Assembly: GCF_000145035.1 (NCBI RefSeq)
Contig: NC_014389.1
Span: forward strand, 186,001-250,000
Source of the DNA: Butyrivibrio proteoclasticus B316
GTDB lineage: Bacteria > Bacillota > Clostridia > Lachnospirales > Lachnospiraceae
Length of the DNA: 64,000 nt
Direction: 5' to 3'
Under the pieces are notes generated by a model. The model was not told where the DNA came from and did no database searches. It saw nothing but the letters and a program-made list of their open reading frames with translations. The translations under genes and the position numbers were made by a program. This document shows, piece after piece, positions 42,301-51,042 of this stretch (positions are counted from its first letter, which is position 1; every line of letters starts with the position of its first letter).

Positions 42301-44799
42301 CTGACGTCTTGTGTATCTTAAAGCCTTGTTTTCATTGACAATACTAAGGATCTGTGTACCACCCTGTGCAATCTGGTCAGCTCTGGAAAGAAGCATTGCA
42401 GGCTTGTTCAGCGCCTGATATGTTTCATCCTGATTCATGGCCTTTTTAAGTTGGGCGTTATTCTTTATACCAAAGAGCTTTCCGCCTCCGACATTTCTGT
42501 CGTTAGCATCTTTTCCTGCTTTATGAGCATCGAAGGCATTTGTAAAGTCTTTAACCGCTCTTGCGTTATTTGCAGTAAGGGACTGGTGCAGATGGACGAT
42601 ATCTGACTGTGTTATATAAGCCCTGTCGCCTTTTTTAAGTCCCATGTTATGCTTATTTGCAAGATGCTGAGTATTTTTTAGAGCAAATTCGTGGTTTGTG
42701 GCAGCATTGCGGTCGCCGGTTACATATCTTCCACCTACACGAAGTGTGCTTGCACCATACTGATCTCTTCCATACTGCTGCCTTGCATCCGCAACGGTTG
42801 TACCTCTAAAGCCGGGAATACTATGCGATTCAACATATTTATTCTGCTTAAGAAATTTCATCACATCATCGCCAGACTGCTCCATTGCAGTTGCTGTCGA
42901 GAAATTAAATCCCTTAAAGTTGGAGTCGGTATCCATCATAAGCATTGACATTACTTCAATGTCACGCTGCGACAGATTGTTTTGGATTGAATCTCTTACT
43001 TCAAGGATTCCACCAAGTCCGGCTGAAAGTGAATCTACACTCGCGCCATACTGTTCCAGATATGTCATACCAGTACCGTATGATGAACTGTCAACGGCAT
43101 CTTTCGCATCTCCGGTCAGCGCATCCATAGTAGCCTTTTCAAACGAATCTCTTGAACGGCCACTGTTTTTATCTATAAGGATATCATCAGACACAACAAA
43201 TGGCGTATCTTCAGAGTTCCCGGCTGCAATAGCCATGCCAAAGCTATCGTAAGGGTTATCTACCATAGCCTGCATCTGGGAATCGTTTGGGTCGTCAGGA
43301 GGCGTTGGAGAATTATTATTTTCCGGTCCATTTGGAGGTCCGCCTGGAGGATTCTGGTCCTGCGCCTGAGCGGCATAATATTCCTGAAGCTTTCTAAGTT
43401 CTTCTTCCTCGCGAGCCATCATTTCAGCTTCATTATCAAACGACTGTTTGGCAGCTGAATCGCCCTGTGTATCATCTATATGTGAATCGTTTTCTACAGA
43501 TGAATAATCCTCGGCAATATCTTCCTGTGCGCTTGAGCTTCCCGGTTCATTTTCCTCTGTTTCTGATATATCCTGTGAGTCATATGTTTCAGTTTCTGCA
43601 GGATATTCTTCATGTTCTGGCTCAGGCAAAACTTCTTCGGCGGTAGGCTCTTCATATGTCTGTTCTGCAGGGTATTCCTGGGGAGCATCTGCTACAGGTT
43701 CATCATATATTTCCTGATTATCTTCATCATGAGTTTCTTCTGAGGGCTCGTTCGTTTCCGGTTCTTCGTAAGTATCCTCGATATTCTCATCTGTATTTTC
43801 TTCAGCCGGCTCTTCTATTTGAGGTTCTTCAGGCTGTTCTTCTGTAGTATTCGGTTCCTCACCAGGTTCCTCGTTTTGAACATCTTCCTGGACTTCCTGC
43901 TCATCTTGTGGATATTCTTCTGAGGGCTCTTCGTATTCTTCTGAGTTTTCCTCATCATGAGTTTCCTCAAGAGTTTCTTCCAGAGATTCTTCAGGCTCCT
44001 CGTTTTCAGAATGCTCATCTTCTCCCAGCTCATGTTCCTCGTCTATTTCCTCCTCGCTGGTAACATCCTTGGAATCCTCACCTAAAGAAGGCTCTTCTTC
44101 ATCTCCTATCTCATCATCACCATGTGATTCATTTTCTTTATCATCATCCGCTCTTTCGGATTCAGACTCCTCAGGGCTTACAGGTTCTTCATCTTCATGA
44201 GATTCCTGTTCGTCATGGGTTTCATCTTCATCATGTTCGCCGGGGGTCTCTTCTGGATGAGGTTCATCGCCTTTTTCATCTTCACTGCGATCACCCTTGT
44301 TGTCATGAGGGTCTTTCTTTTCGTCATTTTCCCCTGGTTTTTCTTCATGAGGGTCATTATCATCTCTTTCGTCATCATCATGTTCATCATCGCCCTGGGA
44401 ATTTTTGTATTCTTCTTCCTGTTCCTTGGTGTACTGATGATTAAACTGGATCCTTGGATCATTCTTTATCTTTTCATAATCATCATTGGAGATAATATAT
44501 CCTCCGGGCTCATGTTCAGCAGCAGAGCCTTCGACATGAAGATACTGGATGCCATTATCCTTAAGAAGCTGTTCAAACTCCTGCTCATTACCAAATTCAA
44601 GGCTAAGGCTTCTGTATTTATCAGGATGATCGATGACATCCTGTTTCATTGCAGCAAATTTGCCACTATCCTCAAGAGCATCCGCTTTAAACTGTGCGTT
44701 TAGATGTTCCTTACGCTGAATGCTCCATTCAGTTACCATCTGCTGGAAGATTTTAAACAGTCTTTTTTCAACCGCAGATGCAATCTTGGTCTCGTCCAT
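39313..44799 (-). CDS. Giant acidic membrane protein with C-terminal NlpC/P60 domain
   Basis: 1828 residues in four parts: a short helical start; an Asp/Glu-rich low-complexity stretch (about 125-490, with HDEE/EEP/ESE repeats); a Pro/Asn/Gly linker near 500-525, followed by a globular part and a very basic stretch (about 830-950, RRKAKQMKDAKKQARRRADR); one or two membrane segments (about 955-990); and a large outer part ending in NlpC/P60 (about 1690-1828; Cys in LNDCSGYVSRCW, KPGDILLHY, His in GDHALIYIG). This resembles the VirB6/CHAP-type fused hydrolases of Gram-positive conjugation systems, but the acidic region is exceptional. It follows the HipA-like gene closely. Confidence 0.8.
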   Translation of the reverse strand: MDETKIASAVEKRLFKIFQQMVTEWSIQRKEHLNAQFKADALEDSGKFAAMKQDVIDHPDKYRSLSLEFGNEQEFEQLLKDNGIQYLHVEGSAAEHEPGGYIISNDDYEKIKNDPRIQFNHQYTKEQEEEYKNSQGDDEHDDDERDDNDPHEEKPGENDEKKDPHDNKGDRSEDEKGDEPHPEETPGEHDEDETHDEQESHEDEEPVSPEESESERADDDKENESHGDDEIGDEEEPSLGEDSKDVTSEEEIDEEHELGEDEHSENEEPEESLEETLEETHDEENSEEYEEPSEEYPQDEQEVQEDVQNEEPGEEPNTTEEQPEEPQIEEPAEENTDENIEDTYEEPETNEPSEETHDEDNQEIYDEPVADAPQEYPAEQTYEEPTAEEVLPEPEHEEYPAETETYDSQDISETEENEPGSSSAQEDIAEDYSSVENDSHIDDTQGDSAAKQSFDNEAEMMAREEEELRKLQEYYAAQAQDQNPPGGPPNGPENNNSPTPPDDPNDSQMQAMVDNPYDSFGMAIAAGNSEDTPFVVSDDILIDKNSGRSRDSFEKATMDALTGDAKDAVDSSSYGTGMTYLEQYGASVDSLSAGLGGILEVRDSIQNNLSQRDIEVMSMLMMDTDSNFKGFNFSTATAMEQSGDDVMKFLKQNKYVESHSIPGFRGTTVADARQQYGRDQYGASTLRVGGRYVTGDRNAATNHEFALKNTQHLANKHNMGLKKGDRAYITQSDIVHLHQSLTANNARAVKDFTNAFDAHKAGKDANDRNVGGGKLFGIKNNAQLKKAMNQDETYQALNKPAMLLSRADQIAQGGTQILSIVNENKALRYTRRQKSYQDRIKRLKKRGAPQDRIDAARRKAKQMKDAKKQARRRADRWADRNERIKGLKGRAKKHLKNGAKRVLKRTHVGRAILRVRAIQNNIRIAVVQRFRRTLMGRFFSGFSKLKRAIIRHIITFLKPFIGMIVAAIWLYIKFAIGLLSIALILDMITGFFFANSDEEDDPRYEEIQSTIMGNVYYGLLENEASWAHYLKFELIKPGDALHLDFLSGKYSDWLPDGNVDFDHFRMSSEDYVTEIIETEYQLEEWGEGLFDGAYTQSGAAKGPEPFPNAPEGSNTIEDPGAYKWIRLLDGGVEVRFRGIGDVSAGLTSNVKEIVAMAMTAQTQSDKAAEDYEYAEDDLGESNNFLKKAGVFASRAWNAIKKFVSAAVQGIARAINNLLRTIPAYDDWWVQQVEKQRTKMYMLYCAPLFNYSHTEEYSLQMALHPTLRTMETWAAEHPETLSTDQGEQDTAYTWGEMCSGIVDQRETDLTGYYDEAAGDYLGTKTGPRDKVPSGKPNYHGYGCKEFDQFAYKYDSDNDLYYEDEYCPSVEPAAKASPEMESDVCVAPGSDGERWVQVTVEYGNSDCWLYVGVVADDGNVEAEATWSPDEIPFVTEVVGDSYGYSEIYSPDGGMTYVVKVLKELVDSYTDENGVEHNIYHVYEYAWSHNCQADHTGYYCGGHFKVIVTGGVYHMTKAMRIHDKTQYTSKMTEEEEIAEAVEGGLINEHAAYDDEGNVKATFHTLYDNETGEPFYVEYVGGDIEEPTQQARDASRDLFDVDASFTHKYGTVSKWSPSAQSADNFIGWDIIHIDSAASKLDDNWEDLYNIKMTGTVGGENDGTATGLATQITNSEQIEILARLDELYKDDPSWPARRNAIVTALRYVGKIGYSQKHHGDSLSDGGLNDCSGYVSRCWYDVLQKTYSTASFWSSGLPHRKFDGAIKPGDILLHYDGAIGDGAGDHALIYIGIDPVTGKHVSVDCTGGGTYYRSRSDSYYQQCYYIPMDLVLGL

Positions 44800-44803
44800 T
44801 TTC

Positions 44804-45994
44804 TTACCTTTCTAAATCCTGCTCCTGTTCATGCTCGTGTCTATGATGTCTTTTCGATCTTTCATATTCGTGCTCAAAAACATCAAGCTTGAAATTCAAA
44901 TTTTCTGTAATCTTTTTTACTGCTTTATCTGAAATCGGGGCCTGTTCGTATAGCTGTCCAGCTATATCTGCAATATCTCCAAGTGCTTCCAGCGAAGGAG
45001 CAAAGTGTCCCGAAAGATCTGTCAAAAGCTCTTTTGCTTTATTTTTTTCTGCATGTACATCCAAAGACGGTATGTCTGGATAATCACTCGTCCAAAATGA
45101 AGCTCCGTTATCGTATATGGGCGCCGGTCCTAGAAACTCGCATTTTCCCGGCGAATATAAGAACCCGTAATTACCAAGATTACGGTCTTTGTTATCTATA
45201 ATGTAATCTGCAAAATGCAGGTAATCTAAGAATGTTTTATGATCAGGAATGCCAAAGCTCTTACATCTTTCCCTGATGTACATATTGGTTGTAAGATACG
45301 AAGGTCTTATATCCGTTCTTGCAAGATCAGCAGCTGTTACAAGTTCGAGATCCGGAGACATGAAGTTTTCACATATGCTGCATACATGCCCCTTTATAAG
45401 AACAAGGTCGTATGTCACAAAAGGCACAGGGCATACTCTCTTTAAAATCTCAGTAGCGAGTTTTTCATTGTATGGCTCAAGATAATCCGGAGCTGAGCCG
45501 TATTTGATAAGGTATGTCCTTCCATCTTTAAATCTCCATGTTTTAGGCATCGCTCCCGCAGTAGTTATATCCGGCGTATTATAGTTATAACGGCCTGATG
45601 TAAGCCCGAATGTCAGATTTCCAATTGAATAATCAAACTTCTTATCAAAGCAGGATACTTCTTTCCAAGTTACCTTTTCTCTTTCTTTTCTTATCCAATA
45701 TCCGTCTGTAAGAGATGCTCCATGAGCCTTCACCGTCCATGCGGCAGGATAGCTTTTAAGTTCTTTGGCAAGAAGCCCAATATTTTTTCTGTAGGAGGGA
45801 ATGATGCGGTGTTTAAACCACGCTTCGAATTCTTCTAGTTTTCTTTCTGTTATTGCCTGCTTTATAGCAAATGGGAGAAGCATATCATTATATGTTTTAT
45901 ATTCAATGACAAATTTCTCACCCTCTTTTAATCTATCTTTATCTATTTCTATGGCCGCGATTTTTTCGTCGTGGTACATCATGATAAATTTCAT
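44804..45994 (-). CDS. HipA-like Ser/Thr kinase without a HipB partner
   Basis: The kinase core is clear: DYIIDNKDRNLGNYGFL (residues about 263-279) matches HipA's catalytic N-x-DRH-x-x-N loop (His replaced by Asn), and PIYDNGASF (292-300) matches its metal-binding DxG segment. Lys164 in TYLIKYG is a likely ATP-binding residue. The C-terminus is His/Glu-rich (RSKRHHRHEHEQEQ). HipA toxins normally sit next to an XRE-type HipB antitoxin; none is adjacent here, and the gene is in an operon with the giant secretion protein. It could phosphorylate an element-encoded target rather than act as a toxin. Confidence 0.8.
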   Translation of the reverse strand: MKFIMMYHDEKIAAIEIDKDRLKEGEKFVIEYKTYNDMLLPFAIKQAITERKLEEFEAWFKHRIIPSYRKNIGLLAKELKSYPAAWTVKAHGASLTDGYWIRKEREKVTWKEVSCFDKKFDYSIGNLTFGLTSGRYNYNTPDITTAGAMPKTWRFKDGRTYLIKYGSAPDYLEPYNEKLATEILKRVCPVPFVTYDLVLIKGHVCSICENFMSPDLELVTAADLARTDIRPSYLTTNMYIRERCKSFGIPDHKTFLDYLHFADYIIDNKDRNLGNYGFLYSPGKCEFLGPAPIYDNGASFWTSDYPDIPSLDVHAEKNKAKELLTDLSGHFAPSLEALGDIADIAGQLYEQAPISDKAVKKITENLNFKLDVFEHEYERSKRHHRHEHEQEQDLER

Positions 45995-46064
45995 AAATCA
46001 TCCTCTTTAAAACGCTTTTTAGATATTATGGATAAAGCAGAAGCAGATAAATTTATACATAAAA

Positions 46065-46089
46065 ACAGACCGGCTTAATACCGGTCTGT
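46065..46089 (-). terminator. Terminator of the actin-like operon
   Basis: ACAGACCGG-TATTAAG-CCGGTCTGT then TTTTATG on the minus strand, between the 46116 gene and the HipA-like gene. Confidence 0.8.
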
Positions 46090-46115
46090 GCTGAAAATAA
46101 TATTTATTTTTAAAA

Positions 46116-46535
46116 TTATTTCTTGGGTTTGCCCTTTGTTGACTTTGCCTTATTCTTTGGCTTTTCTTTCACTTCTTCAGAAACTTCTTCTGCTTCCTCA
46201 GGAATGTAATCATCGTCAGGAAAATCCGGCATCAAATCAGCCATATCTACTTCAAAATTCGACTTATCATGAGGTGGTACGGTCTCAAACCCATTAAGTA
46301 CATTAACAAAATCTGCAAATCTACGATCATCTGTTTCAATATTTAAGGTTTCCGGAAGGCCTGCAGTAGCCGCTATATAAGGCAGTGTCTCAAGCTTTAA
46401 TCTTCCCTTCTTCTCGGAATCATCGCCGGTAGCAAACGCCATAAAAAATGGTATGCCCTGATGGATGCACTCCTGTGCAATTTCCTGTACCTGCTTTTGG
46501 ATCTTGTCTTTAAAAACCTTACTCTTATCGTTCAT
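46116..46535 (-). CDS. Unrecognised third protein of the actin-like operon
   Basis: A 139-residue soluble protein, helical at the start, with an acidic middle (DMADLMPDFPDDDYIPEEAE) and a basic Lys-rich tail (KNKAKSTKGKPKK) that could contact nucleic acid. It follows the putative ParR-like gene. Function unknown; location suggests a plasmid-maintenance accessory. Confidence 0.65.
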   Translation of the reverse strand: MNDKSKVFKDKIQKQVQEIAQECIHQGIPFFMAFATGDDSEKKGRLKLETLPYIAATAGLPETLNIETDDRRFADFVNVLNGFETVPPHDKSNFEVDMADLMPDFPDDDYIPEEAEEVSEEVKEKPKNKAKSTKGKPKK

Positions 46536-46551
46536 GGCATCTCCTTTTGCA

Positions 46552-47106
46552 TCAGACCATCTTAAGGCCGCTAAATAAACTTGCCAGACTATTCAGGTCT
46601 GAATTGTTTACTTCATCAATGTCTTCTTTTGGAGCTTCTTTACTTTCCTCTATTTGATTTTCTACTTCTTTAGGTTTTTCTTCTACAGATTTTATAGGAG
46701 CAGTTTCTTTAGGCCTCTCTTTCTTTTGAGGAATAACCGGAGCTATATCGTTAATTGCCTGTCCGTTATCATATACTACTGTTTTATTGAGCCCGTAAGC
46801 AGCCACTATATCTTTAAACGCATAAAACCTTACTAGTGTTTTTGCAAAAGCCGATATACTCCTATCTGGAAGCTTATCAAGTTCTGCATCAAACTGTGGA
46901 GCCACAGAAATATCAAACATAGGGTTCTGGACACCATATACAGGATTAAATACTGCTCCGCTTACCCTGATGTCATACTTTTCTCCTGTAAGATACGAGG
47001 AAATAGCCTGCTTAAATATCTTGCGGGTAAGGCTTGGCCCAGCTGCCTCATAAAGTGCATACAGGTCGGGCTCTCTATCTGCATAAATTCGGATCCTGAT
47101 TCTCAT
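46552..47106 (-). CDS. Possible ParR-like partner of the actin-like ATPase
   Basis: Begins 1 base after the stop of the actin-like gene, the place where plasmid systems encode the DNA-binding adaptor ParR. Residues 1-110 form a compact domain (RKIFKQAISSYLTG helix); residues 110-165 are a Lys/Glu/Pro-rich linker; the last residues (SDLNSLASLFSGLKMV) are a short hydrophobic helix like the ParM-binding tail of ParR. The DNA-binding fold is not certain from sequence. Confidence 0.6.
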   Translation of the reverse strand: MRIRIRIYADREPDLYALYEAAGPSLTRKIFKQAISSYLTGEKYDIRVSGAVFNPVYGVQNPMFDISVAPQFDAELDKLPDRSISAFAKTLVRFYAFKDIVAAYGLNKTVVYDNGQAINDIAPVIPQKKERPKETAPIKSVEEKPKEVENQIEESKEAPKEDIDEVNNSDLNSLASLFSGLKMV

Positions 47107-47107
47107 A

Positions 47108-48292
47108 TCAGCCTCTGTAATTAGTCATTCCGAATATATAGTATCCGCGAACGTTTGAAAAAATGTATGGAAGATCAGGATCACCCTGATTGCCGGAAAT
47201 GATCTCGATGACATCGCCTTCTCTAAAGAACTCGTTTTCTCTTATGAAATTACTCCAAGCTGCACATGTGCCGCCAGTAATGATAAGTCCGTGATATTCC
47301 TGAAGAGGATATACATCCATAGCCTTATTGATGGCCAGCTCGCAAATCCTTCTGCTATTCTTTTCAAGCAGCTCGTCAAAAGGCATCTTCTTGTATACCC
47401 TGCCCGTTTTTGCAGGAACAACTCCTGTCTCCAGATACTGCTGCATTGCTGGGACAGATACTTCAAAACCATACTGCTTAAAAATTTCAGTTGCAGTATC
47501 AGAAAGAACCCTTTTCATTCCAAGTGTCTCATCAGTTTCACACTCAGCAAGCGTAACCTGTCCCTTTTTGATAGGAACATAATCCATTGTTCCAAATCCG
47601 CCATCCATAAGAAGCATCTTTTGAGTAAAGTACGCAGCAGCACTCTGTGAAGGCTGGAAATTCTTATTTGTCGCGATAGAAACCAGCGTTCCGATTGGCT
47701 GAGCAAGTGCTGGCATAATATTGTTATCAGACTTAAGGTCGATATCATATTTTTTCCAAGGACCATCTCCAAATTTAACCTCAAAATGATGCTCTGTCAT
47801 GATCACATCTCTAAGGTCTGTTTCATCATTAAGATATCTTGGAGGAAGACCTGTCTGGATATTGATAAGCTTACCTTCCGGGTCTCCATACTGATTCTGT
47901 GTAAGGCCTGCGGCAATGCCTGTTCTAAAGAGCACCTTAAACATTGGTGAATAATAGCGGTGCCTTCCATATGCAGATAATGAACCTGCAGTTGTGTCAG
48001 ATGCAGAGATTGAATCCTGAGCAGCAGCTCCTACGAGCCATTCCTGGCCATTTTCATCTCTATATCTTATTGAAGTGTTATCCTCTGGGGCAACGCTCAA
48101 ATTAAAAGATGTGCTGCCCTGCGCTTCTCTTGCAAATGAAGGGAAGCATACAAGTGTATTTGGAGCCATTACCTTTACGCCTGAATAGCCGATATCTATA
48201 CCGATATTCCATACGTTAGCATTTAGCTCTACGGAAGGTCTGTTATTGCAGGCCTTAAATATTGTTTTGATTTTGTAATCCTTTGTATTCAT
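47108..48292 (-). CDS. Actin-like plasmid segregation ATPase (ParM/Alp family)
   Basis: The phosphate-1 motif NIGIDIGYSGVKVM opens an actin fold, followed by LVGAAAQDS, INIQTGLPPRYL, phosphate-2 LLMDGGFGTMDYV and the adenosine motif LIITGGTCAAW. Such proteins form filaments that push plasmid copies apart. Length (394) is typical. A GTGCAG-box promoter lies 60-98 bases upstream. The next gene is a likely adaptor, so the cassette would act with a centromere that I did not locate; the 130 bases upstream show no clear repeats. Confidence 0.9.
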   Translation of the reverse strand: MNTKDYKIKTIFKACNNRPSVELNANVWNIGIDIGYSGVKVMAPNTLVCFPSFAREAQGSTSFNLSVAPEDNTSIRYRDENGQEWLVGAAAQDSISASDTTAGSLSAYGRHRYYSPMFKVLFRTGIAAGLTQNQYGDPEGKLINIQTGLPPRYLNDETDLRDVIMTEHHFEVKFGDGPWKKYDIDLKSDNNIMPALAQPIGTLVSIATNKNFQPSQSAAAYFTQKMLLMDGGFGTMDYVPIKKGQVTLAECETDETLGMKRVLSDTATEIFKQYGFEVSVPAMQQYLETGVVPAKTGRVYKKMPFDELLEKNSRRICELAINKAMDVYPLQEYHGLIITGGTCAAWSNFIRENEFFREGDVIEIISGNQGDPDLPYIFSNVRGYYIFGMTNYRG

Positions 48293-48352
48293 TATTGATC
48301 TTGACTCCTTTTGTTCCTAAAAGGTCAGACATATCTCATATCTAATACCTTA

Positions 48353-48390
48353 TTTATATCGTTACTGCCTTATTATGTATTTTTCTGCAC
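48353..48390 (-). promoter_or_regulatory. GTGCAG-box promoter of the actin-like operon
   Basis: GTGCAGAAAAATA (48378-48390, minus strand), exactly 19 bases, then TATAAA (48353-48358). Confidence 0.7.
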
Positions 48391-48425
48391 AAAACAAAAT
48401 CTTGCTTTGTTATTTTGCATATTCA

Positions 48426-50288
48426 TTAGACAGCATGCTGTTTTAACAGATCTTCAAAGTCAGGATGTGGAATACCGGGCTGAAGATATACCGGAGTATA
48501 CATAAGTTCCTTCTTTTCATCATCCCATCCGGAAATCTCAACGATTTCGCAGACTCTGAAGTTCTTCATGAACACGACTGTTCCAAGGCTTCTTAAAAGT
48601 TTTGTTGCCTGGTCGAGCGAATATGTTGTTGCTGAGCAGACATAGTCGGCAAGCTTTGATATTCCTTCCTTGGCACTTGGGGCATGCACAGAACACCAGC
48701 ACTGATGTCCAGTATCTGCGGCCATCATAAAGTCCGCAGCTTCTCCACCCTTGATCTCGCCTATAACGAAGTAATCCAGATCTGTCAAAAGCCCATTACG
48801 TGCGAGGTGTGAGAGATCGTATCTCTGATTTGGGTCAGGACAGCTCATTGTGATATGCTCAAACATGATGTGTGGATGCACATTGCTAAAGAGCTCTTCT
48901 GACTCCTGAGTTACAAGAACTGACTTGTTGTAAGCAATCTTATCAAGAAGGGCATTCATCATTGTTGTCTTGCCTGATGCGCCCTTTCCGCAGAATACCA
49001 GTCCTGGGCCATATCTTGCTCTGTCAATCAGGTAATTCATGATTGTCTTATCCAGCATTCCTGCGTCAAGCAGATAATCAAAGTCCCTTTTTTGTTTTGC
49101 AATCTTTCTTATATGGAAATAAGGCTCGCCATCTGATGTAATATGCGGTGTTGCAATATTCATACGAAGCCTGAACTTTGAGCTTGTCGTGATGTCTGAA
49201 AATACATGGATAGCTCGCTGAGTAAAATCAAGATGGTTTCTCGCGCCAAGTCCCAACAGGAACATCTCATAATCGGTCTTATCAAGGAACTTTAAATTTG
49301 CTGTAAATCTGCCGTTTCTTACCTTTACCCTGATCCTGTCATGATTTATAACCATAATGTCAGATACTTCATCGTCCTCAATAAGTGGATCGAGAAGATA
49401 AAAGCCATATGCCCATTTATCAAGCTTTTTCATGATAAATTCTCTGTCTATATTAGATAGTTCGTCATGGTTCTTGTCCAGATACTCTTCAAGGAGCTTG
49501 AAAAACTTCTTCTTTGATAATTCTCCTGTTTGTGCCAACTGGAATGATGTACGCTCAGGGCCTGTTGTGAAGTATGCTACAGTATCATTTATGATCTTCC
49601 TTATCTGGTCTGACGCGAGATTTGTCTGTGTTTGTGAATCCGGATCAATTGCAGTATATCTGAGAGGCTTTATATCGCTTTTTGTTTCCTGATGAGGCTT
49701 AAAGTCGATAAGCCTTGCCTGGTAGCCAAGTTCCTGCGGAGTAAGGTTTGTATCATCAGCGATAGTATGCAGATCAGGAAATACTTTCTTTACTGCCTGT
49801 TCTATCTGCTTTACATATTTTCTTTTTGGCTGATGCTTAAAAGAATCAGCATATGGCGCAAGGTTTGGGATGCGCTTCTGAATAGGCACCATATATACAG
49901 TGCAGATAATCTGAAGCTGTTCCTCATCTGTATCATCGCCATCAGCGGCATCTTCTGCATAGAAGTGATCATCCATACTGCAAAAACATGCAAAAATATT
50001 ATCCATGCCGAATATCTCAACACACTGGTTGTAAACGGCTTTTGCAAATGCTTTACCCTTTTCTTCTGTAGCCTTTGCATGCAGAACAACTGTAAATCTT
50101 CCGGCAATTGTGTCATCCTCAGCTTTACCTGGAAGGAGAATATTCATTGTCTGCATCCAGGCATCCTTTAACAGGCCGCTTTCAGGCATGAAAACAAAAT
50201 GCTCATAAGCATGTTCAAGTTCCTGCTGATAAGCATCAAAATCATTTGGATTTGCTATCCTTTTTAGGTTATATTCTAAGTATGGCAT
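48426..50288 (-). CDS. Second CpaF/VirB11-type secretion ATPase
   Basis: A complete CpaF-type ATPase: Walker A VFCGKGASGKTTMMNAL (about residue 430), Walker B-type LDYFVIGEIKGGEAADFM, His box CWCSVHAPSAKEG. A ~230-residue N-terminal extension of unknown fold precedes the usual N-domain (AYGFYLLDPLIEDDEVSDIMV). It is 18 kb away from the Tad-like operon that has its own CpaF, so it may serve the type IV secretion system as a VirB11 analogue, or a second pilus step. The start follows AAGGAG. Confidence 0.9.
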   Translation of the reverse strand: MPYLEYNLKRIANPNDFDAYQQELEHAYEHFVFMPESGLLKDAWMQTMNILLPGKAEDDTIAGRFTVVLHAKATEEKGKAFAKAVYNQCVEIFGMDNIFACFCSMDDHFYAEDAADGDDTDEEQLQIICTVYMVPIQKRIPNLAPYADSFKHQPKRKYVKQIEQAVKKVFPDLHTIADDTNLTPQELGYQARLIDFKPHQETKSDIKPLRYTAIDPDSQTQTNLASDQIRKIINDTVAYFTTGPERTSFQLAQTGELSKKKFFKLLEEYLDKNHDELSNIDREFIMKKLDKWAYGFYLLDPLIEDDEVSDIMVINHDRIRVKVRNGRFTANLKFLDKTDYEMFLLGLGARNHLDFTQRAIHVFSDITTSSKFRLRMNIATPHITSDGEPYFHIRKIAKQKRDFDYLLDAGMLDKTIMNYLIDRARYGPGLVFCGKGASGKTTMMNALLDKIAYNKSVLVTQESEELFSNVHPHIMFEHITMSCPDPNQRYDLSHLARNGLLTDLDYFVIGEIKGGEAADFMMAADTGHQCWCSVHAPSAKEGISKLADYVCSATTYSLDQATKLLRSLGTVVFMKNFRVCEIVEISGWDDEKKELMYTPVYLQPGIPHPDFEDLLKQHAV

Positions 50289-50321
50289 TTCAATTTACTC
50301 CTTATATAAAAGAGGTTAACT

Positions 50322-51005
50322 ATGGTTTATGTATGTTCTGATATTCACGGAGACTATCAAAAATACAAGAAAGCCCTATCTATCCTTACGGATAAAGATA
50401 TTCTCTATATTCTTGGGGATGTGATAGACAGAGGCCCTGATGGAATTAAAATCATCCTTGATATTATGGAGCAAACAAATGTGATACTTTTTATCGGAAA
50501 TCACGAAGATATGCTGATAAGAGCTGTTGAAGGTGATAGCGAATGCATGGATATCTGGACATGCGCTCAGAACGGCGGCGAGGTAACTTTTAATGCTTTT
50601 TCTTTAGAAGATCTTTCTGTGCAGAAAAATATACTTTCTTTTTTGAAAGACTGCCCTCTGATAAAAACGATAACACTAAACGGTAATAATTTTGTACTTT
50701 TACATTCTGGAATTCCTGAAGATGGGAAGGATATCCTTTATAAAGATGCTGATAAGAAAACCATAAGATATGTTACATGGCACTCACCATTTAAAAGTAG
50801 CAAATATGCAAGCATAGCCAACTATAAACCAGATAAAACATATATCATTGGCCATGTCCCTACTCAGCATTTTGATGCAAGTGGTATATTTATCTTTGAT
50901 AATATCATTGATATTGACTGCGGATGTGGGTTCCCAAATCTTTATAATGACAGCAGGCTCGCAGTTTTCTGCATAGATACGATGGAAGCGTTTTATATCA
51001 CCTAA
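50322..51005 (+). CDS. Metallophosphoesterase (PP1/PrpE/ApaH-like)
   Basis: All five phosphoesterase motifs are present: SDIHGDYQKY (D7, H9), LGDVIDRGP, IGNHEDML, a later GHVP (with His) and LHSGIP. The length of 227 residues and motif spacing fit the bacterial PP1-like/diadenosine-tetraphosphatase group. Substrate not predictable: phosphoprotein or dinucleoside polyphosphate. The presence of a HipA-like kinase 4 kb away makes a protein phosphatase role attractive but unproven. AAAGAGG stands before the ATG. Confidence 0.9.
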   Translation: MVYVCSDIHGDYQKYKKALSILTDKDILYILGDVIDRGPDGIKIILDIMEQTNVILFIGNHEDMLIRAVEGDSECMDIWTCAQNGGEVTFNAFSLEDLSVQKNILSFLKDCPLIKTITLNGNNFVLLHSGIPEDGKDILYKDADKKTIRYVTWHSPFKSSKYASIANYKPDKTYIIGHVPTQHFDASGIFIFDNIIDIDCGCGFPNLYNDSRLAVFCIDTMEAFYIT

Positions 51006-51008
51006 AAA

Positions 51009-51032
51009 GAGCTAGATTTTTTGATCTAGCTC
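51009..51032. terminator. Bidirectional terminator
   Basis: GAGCTAGAT-TTTTTG-ATCTAGCTC between the convergent phosphatase and lipoprotein genes, with A/T runs on both sides. Confidence 0.75.
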
Positions 51033-51042
51033 CTTCCCAGAT

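Noticed and set aside
50620..50660. GTGCAGAAAAATA inside the phosphatase gene as a promoter
   Set aside because: It is fully coding (VQKN), inside the gene, with no gene start after it and no -10 at 19 bases.
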